The notes under the pieces are model-generated. The model was not told where the DNA came from and ran no database searches. It was given only the letters and a program-made list of their open reading frames with translations. Source: Amycolatopsis sp. NBC_00345 (lineage in GTDB: Bacteria > Actinomycetota > Actinomycetes > Mycobacteriales > Pseudonocardiaceae). From it: 64,000 nucleotides of DNA. The translations under genes were made by a program, and so were the position numbers. Location of the stretch: positions 1,860,001-1,924,000 of the forward strand of contig NZ_CP107995.1 of NCBI RefSeq assembly GCF_036116635.1. The letters are read 5' to 3'. Positions 9,618 to 17,789 of the stretch are shown here, in pieces; the first letter of the stretch is position 1, and every line of letters starts with the position of its first letter.

Positions 9618-10901
9618 TCAGAAGAGTATGCGTCCGGGGAAGATGTCGATCAGTGTGTTGAGTGCCACCTTCCAGCCGCGTGTTCCGGTTCCTGATTCAC
9701 CACCGCGTTGACTGGATATGTTGCGGAGTCCGAGGTAGAGAAGTTTCATTGCGGCGTCTTTGTCGGGGAAGTGGCCGCGATTCTTGGTGATTTTGCGGAG
9801 TTGGAAGTTGATAGACTCGATGGCGTTGGTGGTGTAGACGATTTTGCGGAGTTCGGGTGGGTAGTCGAGGAATGGGATGAACTCGTCCCATGCGTTGCGC
9901 CACACGTCGACAGCGCCCGGGTATTGGGTACCGAATTGTTTGTCGAATTCGGCCAGGCCGAGCTCGGCTGCTTCGAGAGTGGGCGCGGTATAGATTTCTT
10001 TCATCGCTTTGACGATCTTCTTGCGGTCGCCGTAGGACACGAATCGCATCGCGTTGCGGATGACGTGCACAACACAAGTCTGCACGACAGTGTCCGGGAA
10101 GATCGCGTGAATCGCGTCGGGCAGGCCAGTCAGTCCGTCGCAGCAGGCGATGAGGATGTCCTTGACACCTCGGTTACGCAGGTCGGACAAGACCTTCTGC
10201 CAGAACTTCGCTCCCTCGGTGTCCTGGATCCAGCATCCCAGGGCGTGCTTGCGGCCGTCCACGTCGACCCCGATGGCCAGGTAAGCGACCTTGGTGGTGA
10301 CGACCCCGTTGTCCTTGACCCGGATCCGGATTCCGTCGACATACAGGATCGGATAAACCTCGTCCAGCGGGCGCGATTGCCATGCTTTGATCTCGTCGAC
10401 CACCACGTCGGTGATATTCGAGATCAATTCCCGAGACGCGTTCACGCCATACACTTCACGTAAATGCGCCTCGATATCACGTGTCGTCATACCGTGCGAA
10501 TAGAGCGACGGGATCATGTCATCAATGTTGCCGATACGCCGTGCTCGTTTCGGCACGATAGCCGGTTCGAACGAGCCATTCCGGTCACGAGGTACCTCAA
10601 TATCGACCGGGCCATTCGTGGTCGACACAGTTTTCCGGGACTTTCCGTTACGAGAATTACCGGACCCATGACCTGCCGGGTCACCGGCATCGTAGCCCAA
10701 ATGGTCGGTCAACTCGGCCTGCAAAGCGCGTTCCAGCACCGCTTTGGTCATCTGATTCAGCAGGCCGTCCACGCCGTCGATCGGCGTGCCGGCCGATTTC
10801 GCGTCCTTCAGCAACGCGTCAATCGCAGACGGCGAGAACGCGTCCGCGAGCCGCCGCGCCGCCGTCTCGTCACCCTCACGAGACGATGTGTCCTGAGTCA
10901 C
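9618..10901 (-). CDS. IS256-family transposase
   Basis: A full-length, 427-residue DDE transposase. It starts at a GTG preceded by AAAGGAC. The catalytic acidic residues are visible in the contexts YVDGIRI, ACCDGLTGLP and TTNAIESIN, the last being the standard IS256/MutA signature (Asn-Ala-Ile-Glu-Ser). No frameshift or internal stop interrupts it, so the protein should be active. It is transcribed toward the HNH gene. Confidence 0.95.
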   Translation of the reverse strand: MTQDTSSREGDETAARRLADAFSPSAIDALLKDAKSAGTPIDGVDGLLNQMTKAVLERALQAELTDHLGYDAGDPAGHGSGNSRNGKSRKTVSTTNGPVDIEVPRDRNGSFEPAIVPKRARRIGNIDDMIPSLYSHGMTTRDIEAHLREVYGVNASRELISNITDVVVDEIKAWQSRPLDEVYPILYVDGIRIRVKDNGVVTTKVAYLAIGVDVDGRKHALGCWIQDTEGAKFWQKVLSDLRNRGVKDILIACCDGLTGLPDAIHAIFPDTVVQTCVVHVIRNAMRFVSYGDRKKIVKAMKEIYTAPTLEAAELGLAEFDKQFGTQYPGAVDVWRNAWDEFIPFLDYPPELRKIVYTTNAIESINFQLRKITKNRGHFPDKDAAMKLLYLGLRNISSQRGGESGTGTRGWKVALNTLIDIFPGRILF

Positions 10902-10945
10902 TCGGTGTCCTTTCCGACCGCCAAACCAGCGAGTCGATCTTGGTA

Positions 10946-10979
10946 CACCTCTGACTTACACGGTTGTCATGACACGCCC
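10946..10979 (-). repeat. IS256-family terminal inverted repeat (transposase 5' end)
   Basis: Read on the minus strand it begins GGGCGTGTCA and ends GTGTAAGTCAGAGGTG, matching the other end at most positions. The transposase promoter must lie inside this end, because the gene starts 45 bases inward. Confidence 0.88.
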
Positions 10980-10987
10980 GATGCTCA

Positions 10988-11327
10988 TCCGAGCCACCGC
11001 GAACTCCGCGAACCGCGCGCCAGCAAGACTGGATGACAACGCCGGATACCGATGCCAGGCAGGCAACGCTGGCCAACCAACCAACCAACCAACCAACCAG
11101 CCAAGCAACCAGTCAGCTAGTCAAGCAACCAACCAGCCTGCCCCGCCAAACCAGCCCGCGACCACGCCGCCAAATCCCACGTCACCCACAAAGACACCAA
11201 ATCCCGTCCGAAACCCGCAAACAAGCCGGACCATCAGACAACCCATCACAGGCCTGTCGCCCGCTACGCACACCACATCAGACAACCTCTAAGACCCCGG
11301 CGGCCAAGGCAACGTAAGGAGGACCGA
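10988..11327 (+). other. intergenic stretch without a convincing gene
   Basis: About 340 bases between the insertion sequence and the polyamine operon. Apart from the CCAA tetranucleotide run, it is a C/A-rich, low-complexity stretch. A plus-strand open frame here encodes only Gln/Pro/Asn/Thr-rich sequence derived from the repeat, without a ribosome binding site, so I do not call it a gene. Confidence 0.5.
11073..11099 (+). repeat. CCAA tetranucleotide microsatellite, 6.5 copies
   Basis: CCAA is repeated without interruption from 11073, with degenerate copies (CCAG, CAAG, CAAC) continuing to about 11145. It lies just outside the IS256-family element and downstream of the convergent polyamine operon. 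Confidence 0.9.
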
Positions 11328-12161
11328 TCACCGACGGAGGCTGATGGGCGGCACCGACGATCCCCGCAGGGTCAACTCGTCGATCGTCTCCGGGCGGTAC
11401 GGCAGCGTCGCCAGGCGTTTCACCATCGTTTCTTCCGGACTGTCCACTTCGGTGCCGAAGAAGAACGCCCACTCGTGCTCGTCCGAGGCGAAGTAGACCG
11501 GTGAGCTGAACGTGTCCGTGAACCGGCGCCAGCACTGGAGGAGGGTCGAGTTGCGCCACAGCGTCGGGCAGCCGCCCTGGTACGCCACCACTCCGCCGGC
11601 GGTGAGCAGCTCCCGGCACAGGCTCAGGAACTCCTTGCCGTACAGGCGGTTGTGCTGTGCGTCGGTGCCGTCCTGCTCGTCCGGCAGGTCGACCAGGACG
11701 ATGTCGTACTTTTCGGTGCAGCCGCGGATGAACTCCCAGCCGTCGGCGTAGTGCACGCGGATCGGGCCGTCGCCGCGCTCGGCGTCGGCCAGTTCGGCAG
11801 GCGAATAGCCGTAGGGCAGGTGTTCGGCGCAGAGCCGGACCGCCTGGGCGTCGATGTCTACGTGGTCGACGACCGACGCGCCCGCCGCCACCGCGATCCG
11901 GCACACCACGCCTTCGCTCGAACCGACCACCAGCACCCGGTCCACGCGGGCGGCCAGGAGCAGCGCGGGCACGAGCAGGGCCTCGTGGTAGACGAGCTGG
12001 CTGAGCTCGGTGCTCTGCCGCTCGTCGTCGCAGAACAACGAGATGCCCTGGGCGGTCTTGCCGATCACCAGGTGCTGGTAGCCGGTGCGGGTGTCGGCGA
12101 GCACGTCCGAAACGTGCCAGACCCTGGTCAGGCCGGCGCCGACCGGTTCCTCGATGTTCAA
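11328..12161 (-). CDS. speE: spermidine synthase-like aminopropyltransferase
   Basis: A 277-residue protein. The start is a TTG overlapping the upstream stop (TTGA), with AGGAAG five bases before it. It would transfer an aminopropyl group from decarboxylated S-adenosylmethionine to putrescine or a related diamine. The spermidine synthase fold is recognisable: an ELSQLVYHEALL block (family pattern Q..DE.IYHE), a Rossmann segment VLVVGSSEGVVCR, the acidic IDAQAV end of the second strand, and YDIVLVDLPDEQDG at the catalytic Asp. The normally conserved GGGDG nucleotide loop reads GSSEG here and the DSTDP-like loop reads DLPDE, so substrate or activity may differ from classical SpeE. Its partner is the decarboxylase fusion directly upstream. 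Confidence 0.8.
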   Translation of the reverse strand: MNIEEPVGAGLTRVWHVSDVLADTRTGYQHLVIGKTAQGISLFCDDERQSTELSQLVYHEALLVPALLLAARVDRVLVVGSSEGVVCRIAVAAGASVVDHVDIDAQAVRLCAEHLPYGYSPAELADAERGDGPIRVHYADGWEFIRGCTEKYDIVLVDLPDEQDGTDAQHNRLYGKEFLSLCRELLTAGGVVAYQGGCPTLWRNSTLLQCWRRFTDTFSSPVYFASDEHEWAFFFGTEVDSPEETMVKRLATLPYRPETIDELTLRGSSVPPISLRR

Positions 12162-13678
12162 CGGTCTTCCTGTCCTCTGTGGATGGTGGTGGTCCTGGAC
12201 ACGCCCGCACCGAGTTTGTCCTGCAGCAGGTGCACGGCCAGCTCCGGGTCCGCGCGGCGGCCGCAGGTGAACACGTCGACGAACACCGACCCGCTTTCGG
12301 GGTAGGAGTGGATCGACGCGTGCGACTCGGACAGCAACGCGAGCACGGTGATGCCCTGCGGCTCGAACCGCTTGAACGTCAGTTCGCACACCGTCGCCCC
12401 GGCCTGCTCCAACGCGCGTCGCAAGCTCTCGCACAGGAAACCGGCGTCGTCGAGAACCTCGGGCGACACTCCTGAAAACTCCGTGAGCACGTGCCGGCCG
12501 GCGAACTCGCCGACCTCGCCCGGTTCGCCGCCGACGAAGTACGTCCGCAACGGCGGGAAGCCGTTGAACGACACCGACGAGTAGCTCTGGGTGTACGCGC
12601 CCGTGTTCAGGATGTCGACGTGGTCACCGGCCTGCAACGCCAGCGGCAGGCGGTACGGGGTGTGCTGGTAGAGCACGTCGTCACCGTCGCAAGTGGGCCC
12701 GGCGATCACGACCGGGCCGTCCGGAGTGCCGTCGTGCGCGGTCTCCAGGCGGTAGGCGATGGCTTCGTTCTCCGTCTCGGCCATCCCGCCGTACCGCCCG
12801 ATATCCAGGTACACCCAGCGTTTCTCGTCCGTCGAGGACTTGCGGGACACCAGCACGACCTCGCTGCGGATCATCCCGGCGTCGGCCACCACCGCCCGGC
12901 CCGGCTCGAACGCCAGGTCCGGCGCGACGGGGAAGTGACGCTTGACCGACGCGCGGATGGCTGCCGTGTAATCGGCCAGTGGCGGCGGAGCGGTCGCGTA
13001 CCGGCTCGGCAGCCCGCCGCCGATGTTCAAGCCGCGCAACGAAACGCCCCGCGCGGCCACCGCGCGGGTGACCATGGCGGCGGTGGCGATGCCGGCGTCC
13101 CACGCCCGTGGGTCGAGGTGCTGGGAGCCGACGTGAAACGCGACGCCTTCCGGGTCCAGCCCGAGGGCCGCGGCGCGCGTGAGCAGGTCCACCGCCATTT
13201 CCGGGGCACAGCCGAACTTCTGCCCGAACGGGGTCTGCGAGCCGGGACTGTCCACGAGAATCCGGCACGACACCGTCGATCCGGGCGCGTGCTCGGCGAT
13301 GTTCGTGAGGTCCGGGAGGCTGTCGAAGGTGAACCGCCGAACGCCGGCCCGGTAGGCGAACGCGATGTCCCGCGCCTTCTTCACGGTGTTGCCGTAGGAG
13401 ATCAGCTCGGGGCGGGCGCCCTGGGCGAGGCACAGCTCGATCTCCTCGCGCCCGGCCACGTCGAAGCCGGCCCCCGCGCGAACGAGCAGCCGGACGACCT
13501 CCGGCGCCGGGTTCGCCTTCACCGCGTAGTACATCCGCGCCTCGGGCAGCGCTTCCCGAAGCCGCGTATAGCCTTCCCGCACCGCGTCGAGATCAACCAC
13601 GAGGCACGGCGTCGGGGGGCTGCGGTCATCGAGGAACGCACGGCACCGTTCCGACGCCTGCGGGAGAGCTTCGATCAC
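12158..13678 (-). CDS. fused ornithine/lysine decarboxylase - S-adenosylmethionine decarboxylase
   Basis: A 506-residue fusion of two polyamine enzymes. Residues 1-390 are an alanine-racemase-fold basic amino acid decarboxylase: PLP lysine K54 in YYAVKANP, the GGGLP loop, the FEPGRAVV segment and the active-site Cys in GPTCDGDD. Residues about 400-500 are a complete class 1B SpeH/SpeD-type AdoMet decarboxylase: the self-cleavage site LSESHASIH, with cleavage expected between E451 and S452 to form the pyruvoyl group, and the catalytic Cys in VFTCG. A GTG start is used. The stop overlaps the SpeE-like start, so two genes would make the whole ornithine (or lysine) to spermidine-type route. Whether ornithine or lysine is preferred cannot be read with certainty. 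Confidence 0.88.
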   Translation of the reverse strand: MIEALPQASERCRAFLDDRSPPTPCLVVDLDAVREGYTRLREALPEARMYYAVKANPAPEVVRLLVRAGAGFDVAGREEIELCLAQGARPELISYGNTVKKARDIAFAYRAGVRRFTFDSLPDLTNIAEHAPGSTVSCRILVDSPGSQTPFGQKFGCAPEMAVDLLTRAAALGLDPEGVAFHVGSQHLDPRAWDAGIATAAMVTRAVAARGVSLRGLNIGGGLPSRYATAPPPLADYTAAIRASVKRHFPVAPDLAFEPGRAVVADAGMIRSEVVLVSRKSSTDEKRWVYLDIGRYGGMAETENEAIAYRLETAHDGTPDGPVVIAGPTCDGDDVLYQHTPYRLPLALQAGDHVDILNTGAYTQSYSSVSFNGFPPLRTYFVGGEPGEVGEFAGRHVLTEFSGVSPEVLDDAGFLCESLRRALEQAGATVCELTFKRFEPQGITVLALLSESHASIHSYPESGSVFVDVFTCGRRADPELAVHLLQDKLGAGVSRTTTIHRGQEDR

Positions 13679-13781
13679 ACGAGCCAGCGTAGCTTCCGGC
13701 CCCGGCGCGGCCGGACTCCCGCGGAATCGCCGCCCGGCCCCGGGAACCGGTGGTGAGCGGACGACCGCAGCGCGTGGTGAC

Positions 13782-14471
13782 TCAGCGGGCCGGGGCCGGG
13801 GCCGGGAGGCTGAGGCGCCCGTCGTGGACTTCGGCGATCTGGTCGGCGGCGGTCAGGTGGGTGCGGTCGTGGGTGACCAGGACGGTGGCGGTGGCCTGCT
13901 GGTGGGTGAGGCGGGTGATGAGGTCGATGACGGCGGCGCCGCGCTGGTGGTCGAGGGCGCTGGTGGGCTCGTCGACCAGCAGCACGGTGGGCACGTTCAT
14001 CAGGGCGCGGGCGATGCTGACGCGCTGGCGCTGGCCGCCGGAGAGCTGATGGGGGCGGCGGCCGGCCTGGGCGGCGAGGCCGACGGCGTCGAGCAGGTCC
14101 ATGGCGCGGCCGCGAGCCTTGGCGGGGGAGCGGCCGTCGAGCTGGGCCATCACCTGGAGCTGTTCGGCGGCGGTCAGGGAGGGCAGCAGGTTGGGCTGCT
14201 GGAAGACGATGCCGATCTTGTGGCGGCGCAGGTCGGTGAGCTCACCGCGGGTCAGCCCGGCGGTGGTGGTGCCGTCGACGGTGACGGTGCCGGCGTCGGG
14301 GGTGATGAGGGTGGCGGCGACGGCCAGCAGGCTGGACTTCCCGGAGCCGGACGGGCCGGCCACGACGGTCAGGCTGCCCCGCGGCACGTCCAGGGTGACC
14401 TGGTCGAGGGCGGTGAGGCGGGAGTCGCCGTCGGGGTAGGTGAGGGTGACGTCGGTCAGGTTCAGGCTCAT
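13782..14471 (-). CDS. ABC transporter ATP-binding protein (LolD/MacB type)
   Basis: A 229-residue nucleotide-binding protein with Walker A GPSGSGKSS, the ABC signature LSGGQRQRV, Walker B TVLLVDEPTSALD and an H-loop VTHDRTH. Length and sequence fit the LolD/FtsE/MacB group that pairs with FtsX-fold permeases. The ATG overlaps the stop of the permease gene upstream (ATGA). The pair is divergent from a sensor kinase/response regulator pair, a frequent arrangement in which the two-component system controls the exporter. Exported substrate unknown. Confidence 0.88.
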   Translation of the reverse strand: MSLNLTDVTLTYPDGDSRLTALDQVTLDVPRGSLTVVAGPSGSGKSSLLAVAATLITPDAGTVTVDGTTTAGLTRGELTDLRRHKIGIVFQQPNLLPSLTAAEQLQVMAQLDGRSPAKARGRAMDLLDAVGLAAQAGRRPHQLSGGQRQRVSIARALMNVPTVLLVDEPTSALDHQRGAAVIDLITRLTHQQATATVLVTHDRTHLTAADQIAEVHDGRLSLPAPAPAR

Positions 14472-15556
14472 CGGGCGCTCCCCAGTGCGGTCAGCGGGTC
14501 GACCGCGGTGATGCGGCGGACGGACAGGGCGGCCCCGAGCACACCGAGCAGGATCATCACGGCGGCCGGGACGAGGACGGTGGCCGGGGTCAGGACGAAG
14601 GGCACGGCCGAGCCGGAGAGGACGGCGCCCAGTCCGGCGGCGAGGCCGGTGCCGGCGAGCGTGCCGCCGGTGAGCAGGACAACGGCCTGGCCGAGGGCGT
14701 CCTTCAGCAGCCCGGCGGTGGTGGCGCCCAGTGCTTTGAGGACGGCGATGTCGCCACTGCGCTGGATGGTCCAGACGGTGAAGAAGGCGCCGATCACCAA
14801 GGCGGAGATGGCGAACAGGAAGCCGCGCATCAGTTGCAGGGAGCCGTTTTCGGACGTGTAGGAGCCGATCGCGGACAGTGAGTCGTCCTTGGTGACCGTT
14901 CTGGTGCCCGCGGCCCGGTCGGTGGCCGCCAGGTCGGCGCCAGCGGCGGTGTTCAGGGCGATCACGGTCGCGGCCGGGCGGTCGCCGGTGCCGGAGGGCG
15001 GGACGGTGCTCCGCCAGGCGTCGAGGCTGGTCCAGATCACCGGGGTGTGGCTGAACGAGGCGTCGCCCGCCACCGCGGCCACGGTCATCCGCTGCCCGGC
15101 CACGGTCACCGCGGCGCCGGTGGTGACGCCGAGATCGTCGGCGGCCGTGGTGGACAGCACCACCGACTGTCCGGCGAGTTTGCCGCTGTCCGGGGCGAGG
15201 GCGGAGCCGGGCCGGACGCCGAACGCGGAGACGGCGGTGCTGCGATCACCGGCGGCGGCCTTGGTGGTGGTGATGCCGAGCGGTTCGGCGCTGAGGACAC
15301 CGGGAGCCCCGGCCCATTGCCGCCACTGCTTTTCGGTGACGGTGGAGCCGGAGTACGACAGGGCCTGGCCGCCGCTGGGCGCGGTGAAGGCGATCTGGCC
15401 GGCGGGCAGGCCGGTGATCGCGGAGATGTTCTGCCGGCCCAGCCCGGCGGTCAGTCCGGACAGCAGGCCGACCAGCAGGGTGATCAGCACAACAACGGTG
15501 CCCATCAGGGCGAAGCGCCCTTTGGCGAACTTCAGGTCTCTCCAGGCGACGTACAC
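14468..15556 (-). CDS. FtsX-like ABC transporter permease
   Basis: A 362-residue membrane protein with a GTG start. An N-terminal transmembrane helix (FALMGTVVVLITLLVGLLSG) is followed by a large extracellular domain of about 190 residues and then three helices near residues 240-355, the MacB/FtsX topology with a single four-helix unit. It ends with the basic/ITAVDPLTAL element common to these permeases. It forms an exporter or lipoprotein/peptide release system with the ATPase downstream. Confidence 0.85.
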   Translation of the reverse strand: MYVAWRDLKFAKGRFALMGTVVVLITLLVGLLSGLTAGLGRQNISAITGLPAGQIAFTAPSGGQALSYSGSTVTEKQWRQWAGAPGVLSAEPLGITTTKAAAGDRSTAVSAFGVRPGSALAPDSGKLAGQSVVLSTTAADDLGVTTGAAVTVAGQRMTVAAVAGDASFSHTPVIWTSLDAWRSTVPPSGTGDRPAATVIALNTAAGADLAATDRAAGTRTVTKDDSLSAIGSYTSENGSLQLMRGFLFAISALVIGAFFTVWTIQRSGDIAVLKALGATTAGLLKDALGQAVVLLTGGTLAGTGLAAGLGAVLSGSAVPFVLTPATVLVPAAVMILLGVLGAALSVRRITAVDPLTALGSAR

Positions 15557-15722
15557 GATTTCTCTTTCAGACGGCGGGGATCGGTGTGCCCCCTACGGTC
15601 CCCGCCAGTCCCTTGTGGAGGCATCCGGCCAGGGACAGCACTTCGCGCGCCGGAAGGAGGCGCGCCGGTTCTACCTTTTGATGGAGGCGTCCGGCGATCG
15701 GCCTCCGTAACCTGGACATACT

Positions 15723-17018
15723 GTGCAACCTGAACACACTGTGAACGCTCCCGTACTGACCCCGACCAGCCGGACGCTGTCCTGGTGCCTGCACCTGCTG
15801 GTCGTCGGCCTGCTCGGGCTGGCAGGCGGCCGGGCGGTGGCCGACCGCCTGCCGCAGGCCGCGGCGGTCGTCGCTGTGGCGGTGGCGTGCGGGCTGGTGT
15901 ACGCGGCCGGGCCGCTGCTGCCGCGCGTCCGCACGTCGCGGCGGGCGGCCGCCGGGTGGCTGGCCTTGGTGGGCGTCGTGTGGCTGGCCCTGCTGGCTTT
16001 GACGCCCGACGGGGTGTGGGTCGCGTTCCCGTTGTACTTCCTTCAGCTGCACCTGCTTTCGCGCCGGGCCGGGCTGGCCGCGGTGGCCGTGACCGCGCTC
16101 GCGGCGATCGGCGCCTTCGCCGCCCACCGGGGATCCCTCAGCCCGGCCATCGCGATCGGCCCGGCGCTGGGCGCGGCGGTCGCGGTCGCGGTGGTGTGGG
16201 GGTATCAGGCCCTGTACCGGGAGAGCGAGCACCGCCGGCGCCTGATCGAGGAACTCACCGCCACCCGCGCCGACCTGGCCGAGGCCCAGCACGAAGCCGG
16301 GGTGCTGGCCGAACGGGAACGGCTGGCCCGCGAGATCCACGACACCCTGGCCCAGGGGCTGTCGAGCATCCAGTTGCTGTTGCGAGCTGCCGGGCGCGAC
16401 CTGCCCGACACCTCGGTCAACGCCGCCCGTTACGTGGAGCAGGCCCGCCAGGCCGCGGCGGACAACCTCGCCGAAGCCCGCCGGTTCGTCGCCGCCCTCA
16501 CCCCGCCCGCGCTGGACGACACCACGCTGGCCGGCGCGCTGACCCGCCTGTGCGCCACGATCAGTGCCCGCGAGATCAGTGCCCGCGAGACCAGTGCCCA
16601 CGAGACCAGTGCCCGCGACCGGATCACGGCGCGCTTCCACCTCACCGGCGATGCCGTGCCACTGCCGACCGCGCACGAGGTCGCCCTGCTGCGCATCGCC
16701 CAGGCCGCACTCGCGAACACGGTCCGCCACTCCCAGGCGACCACCGTCGAGGTCACCCTCAGCTACCTCGGCGACCACGTCGCGCTGGACGTCGTCGACG
16801 ACGGCACCGGCTTCGACCCCGGCCGGCTGCTCGCCCCGGACCCCGCGAGCGGCGGCTTCGGACTGGCGGCCATCCGGACCCGCACACACGCGCTCGGCGG
16901 CACTGTCACTATCGAATCCGGCGCCGGTCGCGGCACGGCTTTGGCTGTGCAGCTCCCTCTTCTCCCGCCCACCGAGAGTCTCCCGCCCGCTGAGAGCAAG
17001 CCCGGGGCCCGCCCATGA
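15723..17018 (+). CDS. NarL-type sensor histidine kinase
   Basis: A 431-residue kinase with about five N-terminal membrane segments (residues 20-165), a HisKA_3 dimerisation domain with phospho-acceptor H206 in REIHDTLAQG, and a C-terminal HATPase (NTVRHSQA N-box, DDGTGFDP, GGFGLAAIRTRT). Between the two catalytic parts, at residues 280-299, is an unusual run of pentapeptides (SAREI, SARET, SAHET, SARDR) from a 15-bp tandem repeat. The start is GTG at 15723; a GTG at 15741 is an alternative. The stop overlaps the response regulator start. Confidence 0.88.
   Translation: MQPEHTVNAPVLTPTSRTLSWCLHLLVVGLLGLAGGRAVADRLPQAAAVVAVAVACGLVYAAGPLLPRVRTSRRAAAGWLALVGVVWLALLALTPDGVWVAFPLYFLQLHLLSRRAGLAAVAVTALAAIGAFAAHRGSLSPAIAIGPALGAAVAVAVVWGYQALYRESEHRRRLIEELTATRADLAEAQHEAGVLAERERLAREIHDTLAQGLSSIQLLLRAAGRDLPDTSVNAARYVEQARQAAADNLAEARRFVAALTPPALDDTTLAGALTRLCATISAREISARETSAHETSARDRITARFHLTGDAVPLPTAHEVALLRIAQAALANTVRHSQATTVEVTLSYLGDHVALDVVDDGTGFDPGRLLAPDPASGGFGLAAIRTRTHALGGTVTIESGAGRGTALAVQLPLLPPTESLPPAESKPGARP
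16560..16619 (+). repeat. 15-bp tandem repeat, four units, inside the sensor kinase gene
   Basis: Units ATCAGTGCCCGCGAG (twice), ACCAGTGCCCACGAG and ACCAGTGCCCGCGAC follow each other without spacers and stay in frame. They insert a charged linker just before the ATPase domain, and the copy number may vary between strains. Confidence 0.9.
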
Positions 17019-17650
17019 CCGACACCCCCATCCGCCTGCTCCTGGCCGACGACCACCCCGTCGTGCGGGCCGGGCTCCGGGCCGTGCTGGAGACCGAACC
17101 CGGCCTCGTCGTGGTGGCCGAAGCCGCGACCGCGGAGGCGGCGGTCGCCCGCGCGGCCGAGGGCGACATCGACGTGGTGCTGATGGACCTGCAGTTCGGC
17201 GCGGGCATGAACGGCGCCGAGGCGACCGCCGCGATCACCGCCCGGCCCGGTGGCCCCCGCGTCCTGGTCGTCACCACCTACGACACCGACGCCGACACCC
17301 TGCCCGCCATCGAGGCCGGTGCCACCGGTTACCTCCTCAAGGACGCCCTTCCCGAGGACCTGGCCGCCGCCGTGCGCACCGCCGCGGCCGGGCGCACCAC
17401 CCTCGCCCCCACTGTCGCCGACCGCCTGATGAGCCGGTTGCGCACTCCCGGCACCGCACTGACCCGACGTGAGATCGAAGTCCTCACGCTGGTCGCCGGC
17501 GGCCTGTCCAACCAGGCCCTCGCCAGCCGGCTCCACCTCACCGAGGGCACCGTCAAATCCCACCTGGCCCGCGTCTACACCAAGCTCGGCGTCGACTCGC
17601 GCACCGCCGCCGTGGCCGCCGCGACCGACCTGGGCCTGATCCGCCGCTGA
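17015..17650 (+). CDS. LuxR/NarL-family response regulator
   Basis: A 211-residue protein with a receiver domain (acidic pocket LLADDHPVV, phospho-acceptor D58 in VLMDLQF, Thr and Lys in the usual places) and a C-terminal LuxR helix-turn-helix (LTRREIEVLTLVAGGLSNQ, then GTVKSHLARVYTKLG). Overlap with the kinase gene (ATGA) makes them a cognate pair. The likely target is the divergent ABC/FtsX transporter. Confidence 0.93.
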   Translation: MTDTPIRLLLADDHPVVRAGLRAVLETEPGLVVVAEAATAEAAVARAAEGDIDVVLMDLQFGAGMNGAEATAAITARPGGPRVLVVTTYDTDADTLPAIEAGATGYLLKDALPEDLAAAVRTAAAGRTTLAPTVADRLMSRLRTPGTALTRREIEVLTLVAGGLSNQALASRLHLTEGTVKSHLARVYTKLGVDSRTAAVAAATDLGLIRR

Positions 17651-17656
17651 CCGGGT

Positions 17657-17674
17657 TCCGTCTCGAAGCACGAG
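17657..17674 (+). promoter_or_regulatory. weak copy of the TTCGT-N8-ACGAA operator
   Basis: TCCGT-N8-ACGAG, a symmetric one-mismatch-per-arm version of the strong site exactly 50 bp downstream (about five helical turns). It may be a secondary site for the same regulator. Confidence 0.35.
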
Positions 17675-17706
17675 TTCGTTCGGCTGGATGGATCTCCGGC
17701 CCGGGA

Positions 17707-17724
17707 TTCGTCACGCGCTACGAA
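17707..17724 (+). promoter_or_regulatory. predicted regulon operator, TTCGT-N8-ACGAA
   Basis: TTCGTCACGCGCTACGAA, an inverted repeat ending 65 bases before the ATG of the D-glutamate deacylase gene. The same 18-bp architecture recurs at 22373, 24191 and 26435, each in front of a gene of the same island. The PucR-family gene in the island is the natural candidate for the binding protein. Confidence 0.65.
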
Positions 17725-17789
17725 CGGACGGTGCGCGAAAGCTCCTAGGGTCGCCCATAGCGAGGCGACACGAGGCGAGGAGACGAAGC

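Larger units (their letters stand above)
9563..10979 (-). mobile_element. complete IS256-family insertion sequence, 1417 bp
   Basis: The ends are defined by imperfect 34-bp inverted repeats (9563-9596 and 10946-10979). Both share TGTCA close to the tip and GTGTAAG followed by AGAGGTG at the inner edge. An exact 8-bp direct repeat, GATGCTCA, flanks the element at 9555-9562 and 10980-10987, matching the 8-9 bp target duplication typical of IS256 elements. The single transposase gene is intact. Together these mark a recent, probably still mobile insertion. The target was apparently non-coding sequence downstream of the HNH gene. Confidence 0.92.

Noticed and set aside
10969..11292. 107-codon plus-strand frame containing the CCAA repeat
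   Set aside because: The protein is repeat-derived Gln/Pro/Asn-rich sequence, its start lies inside the IS terminal repeat, and no ribosome site is present.
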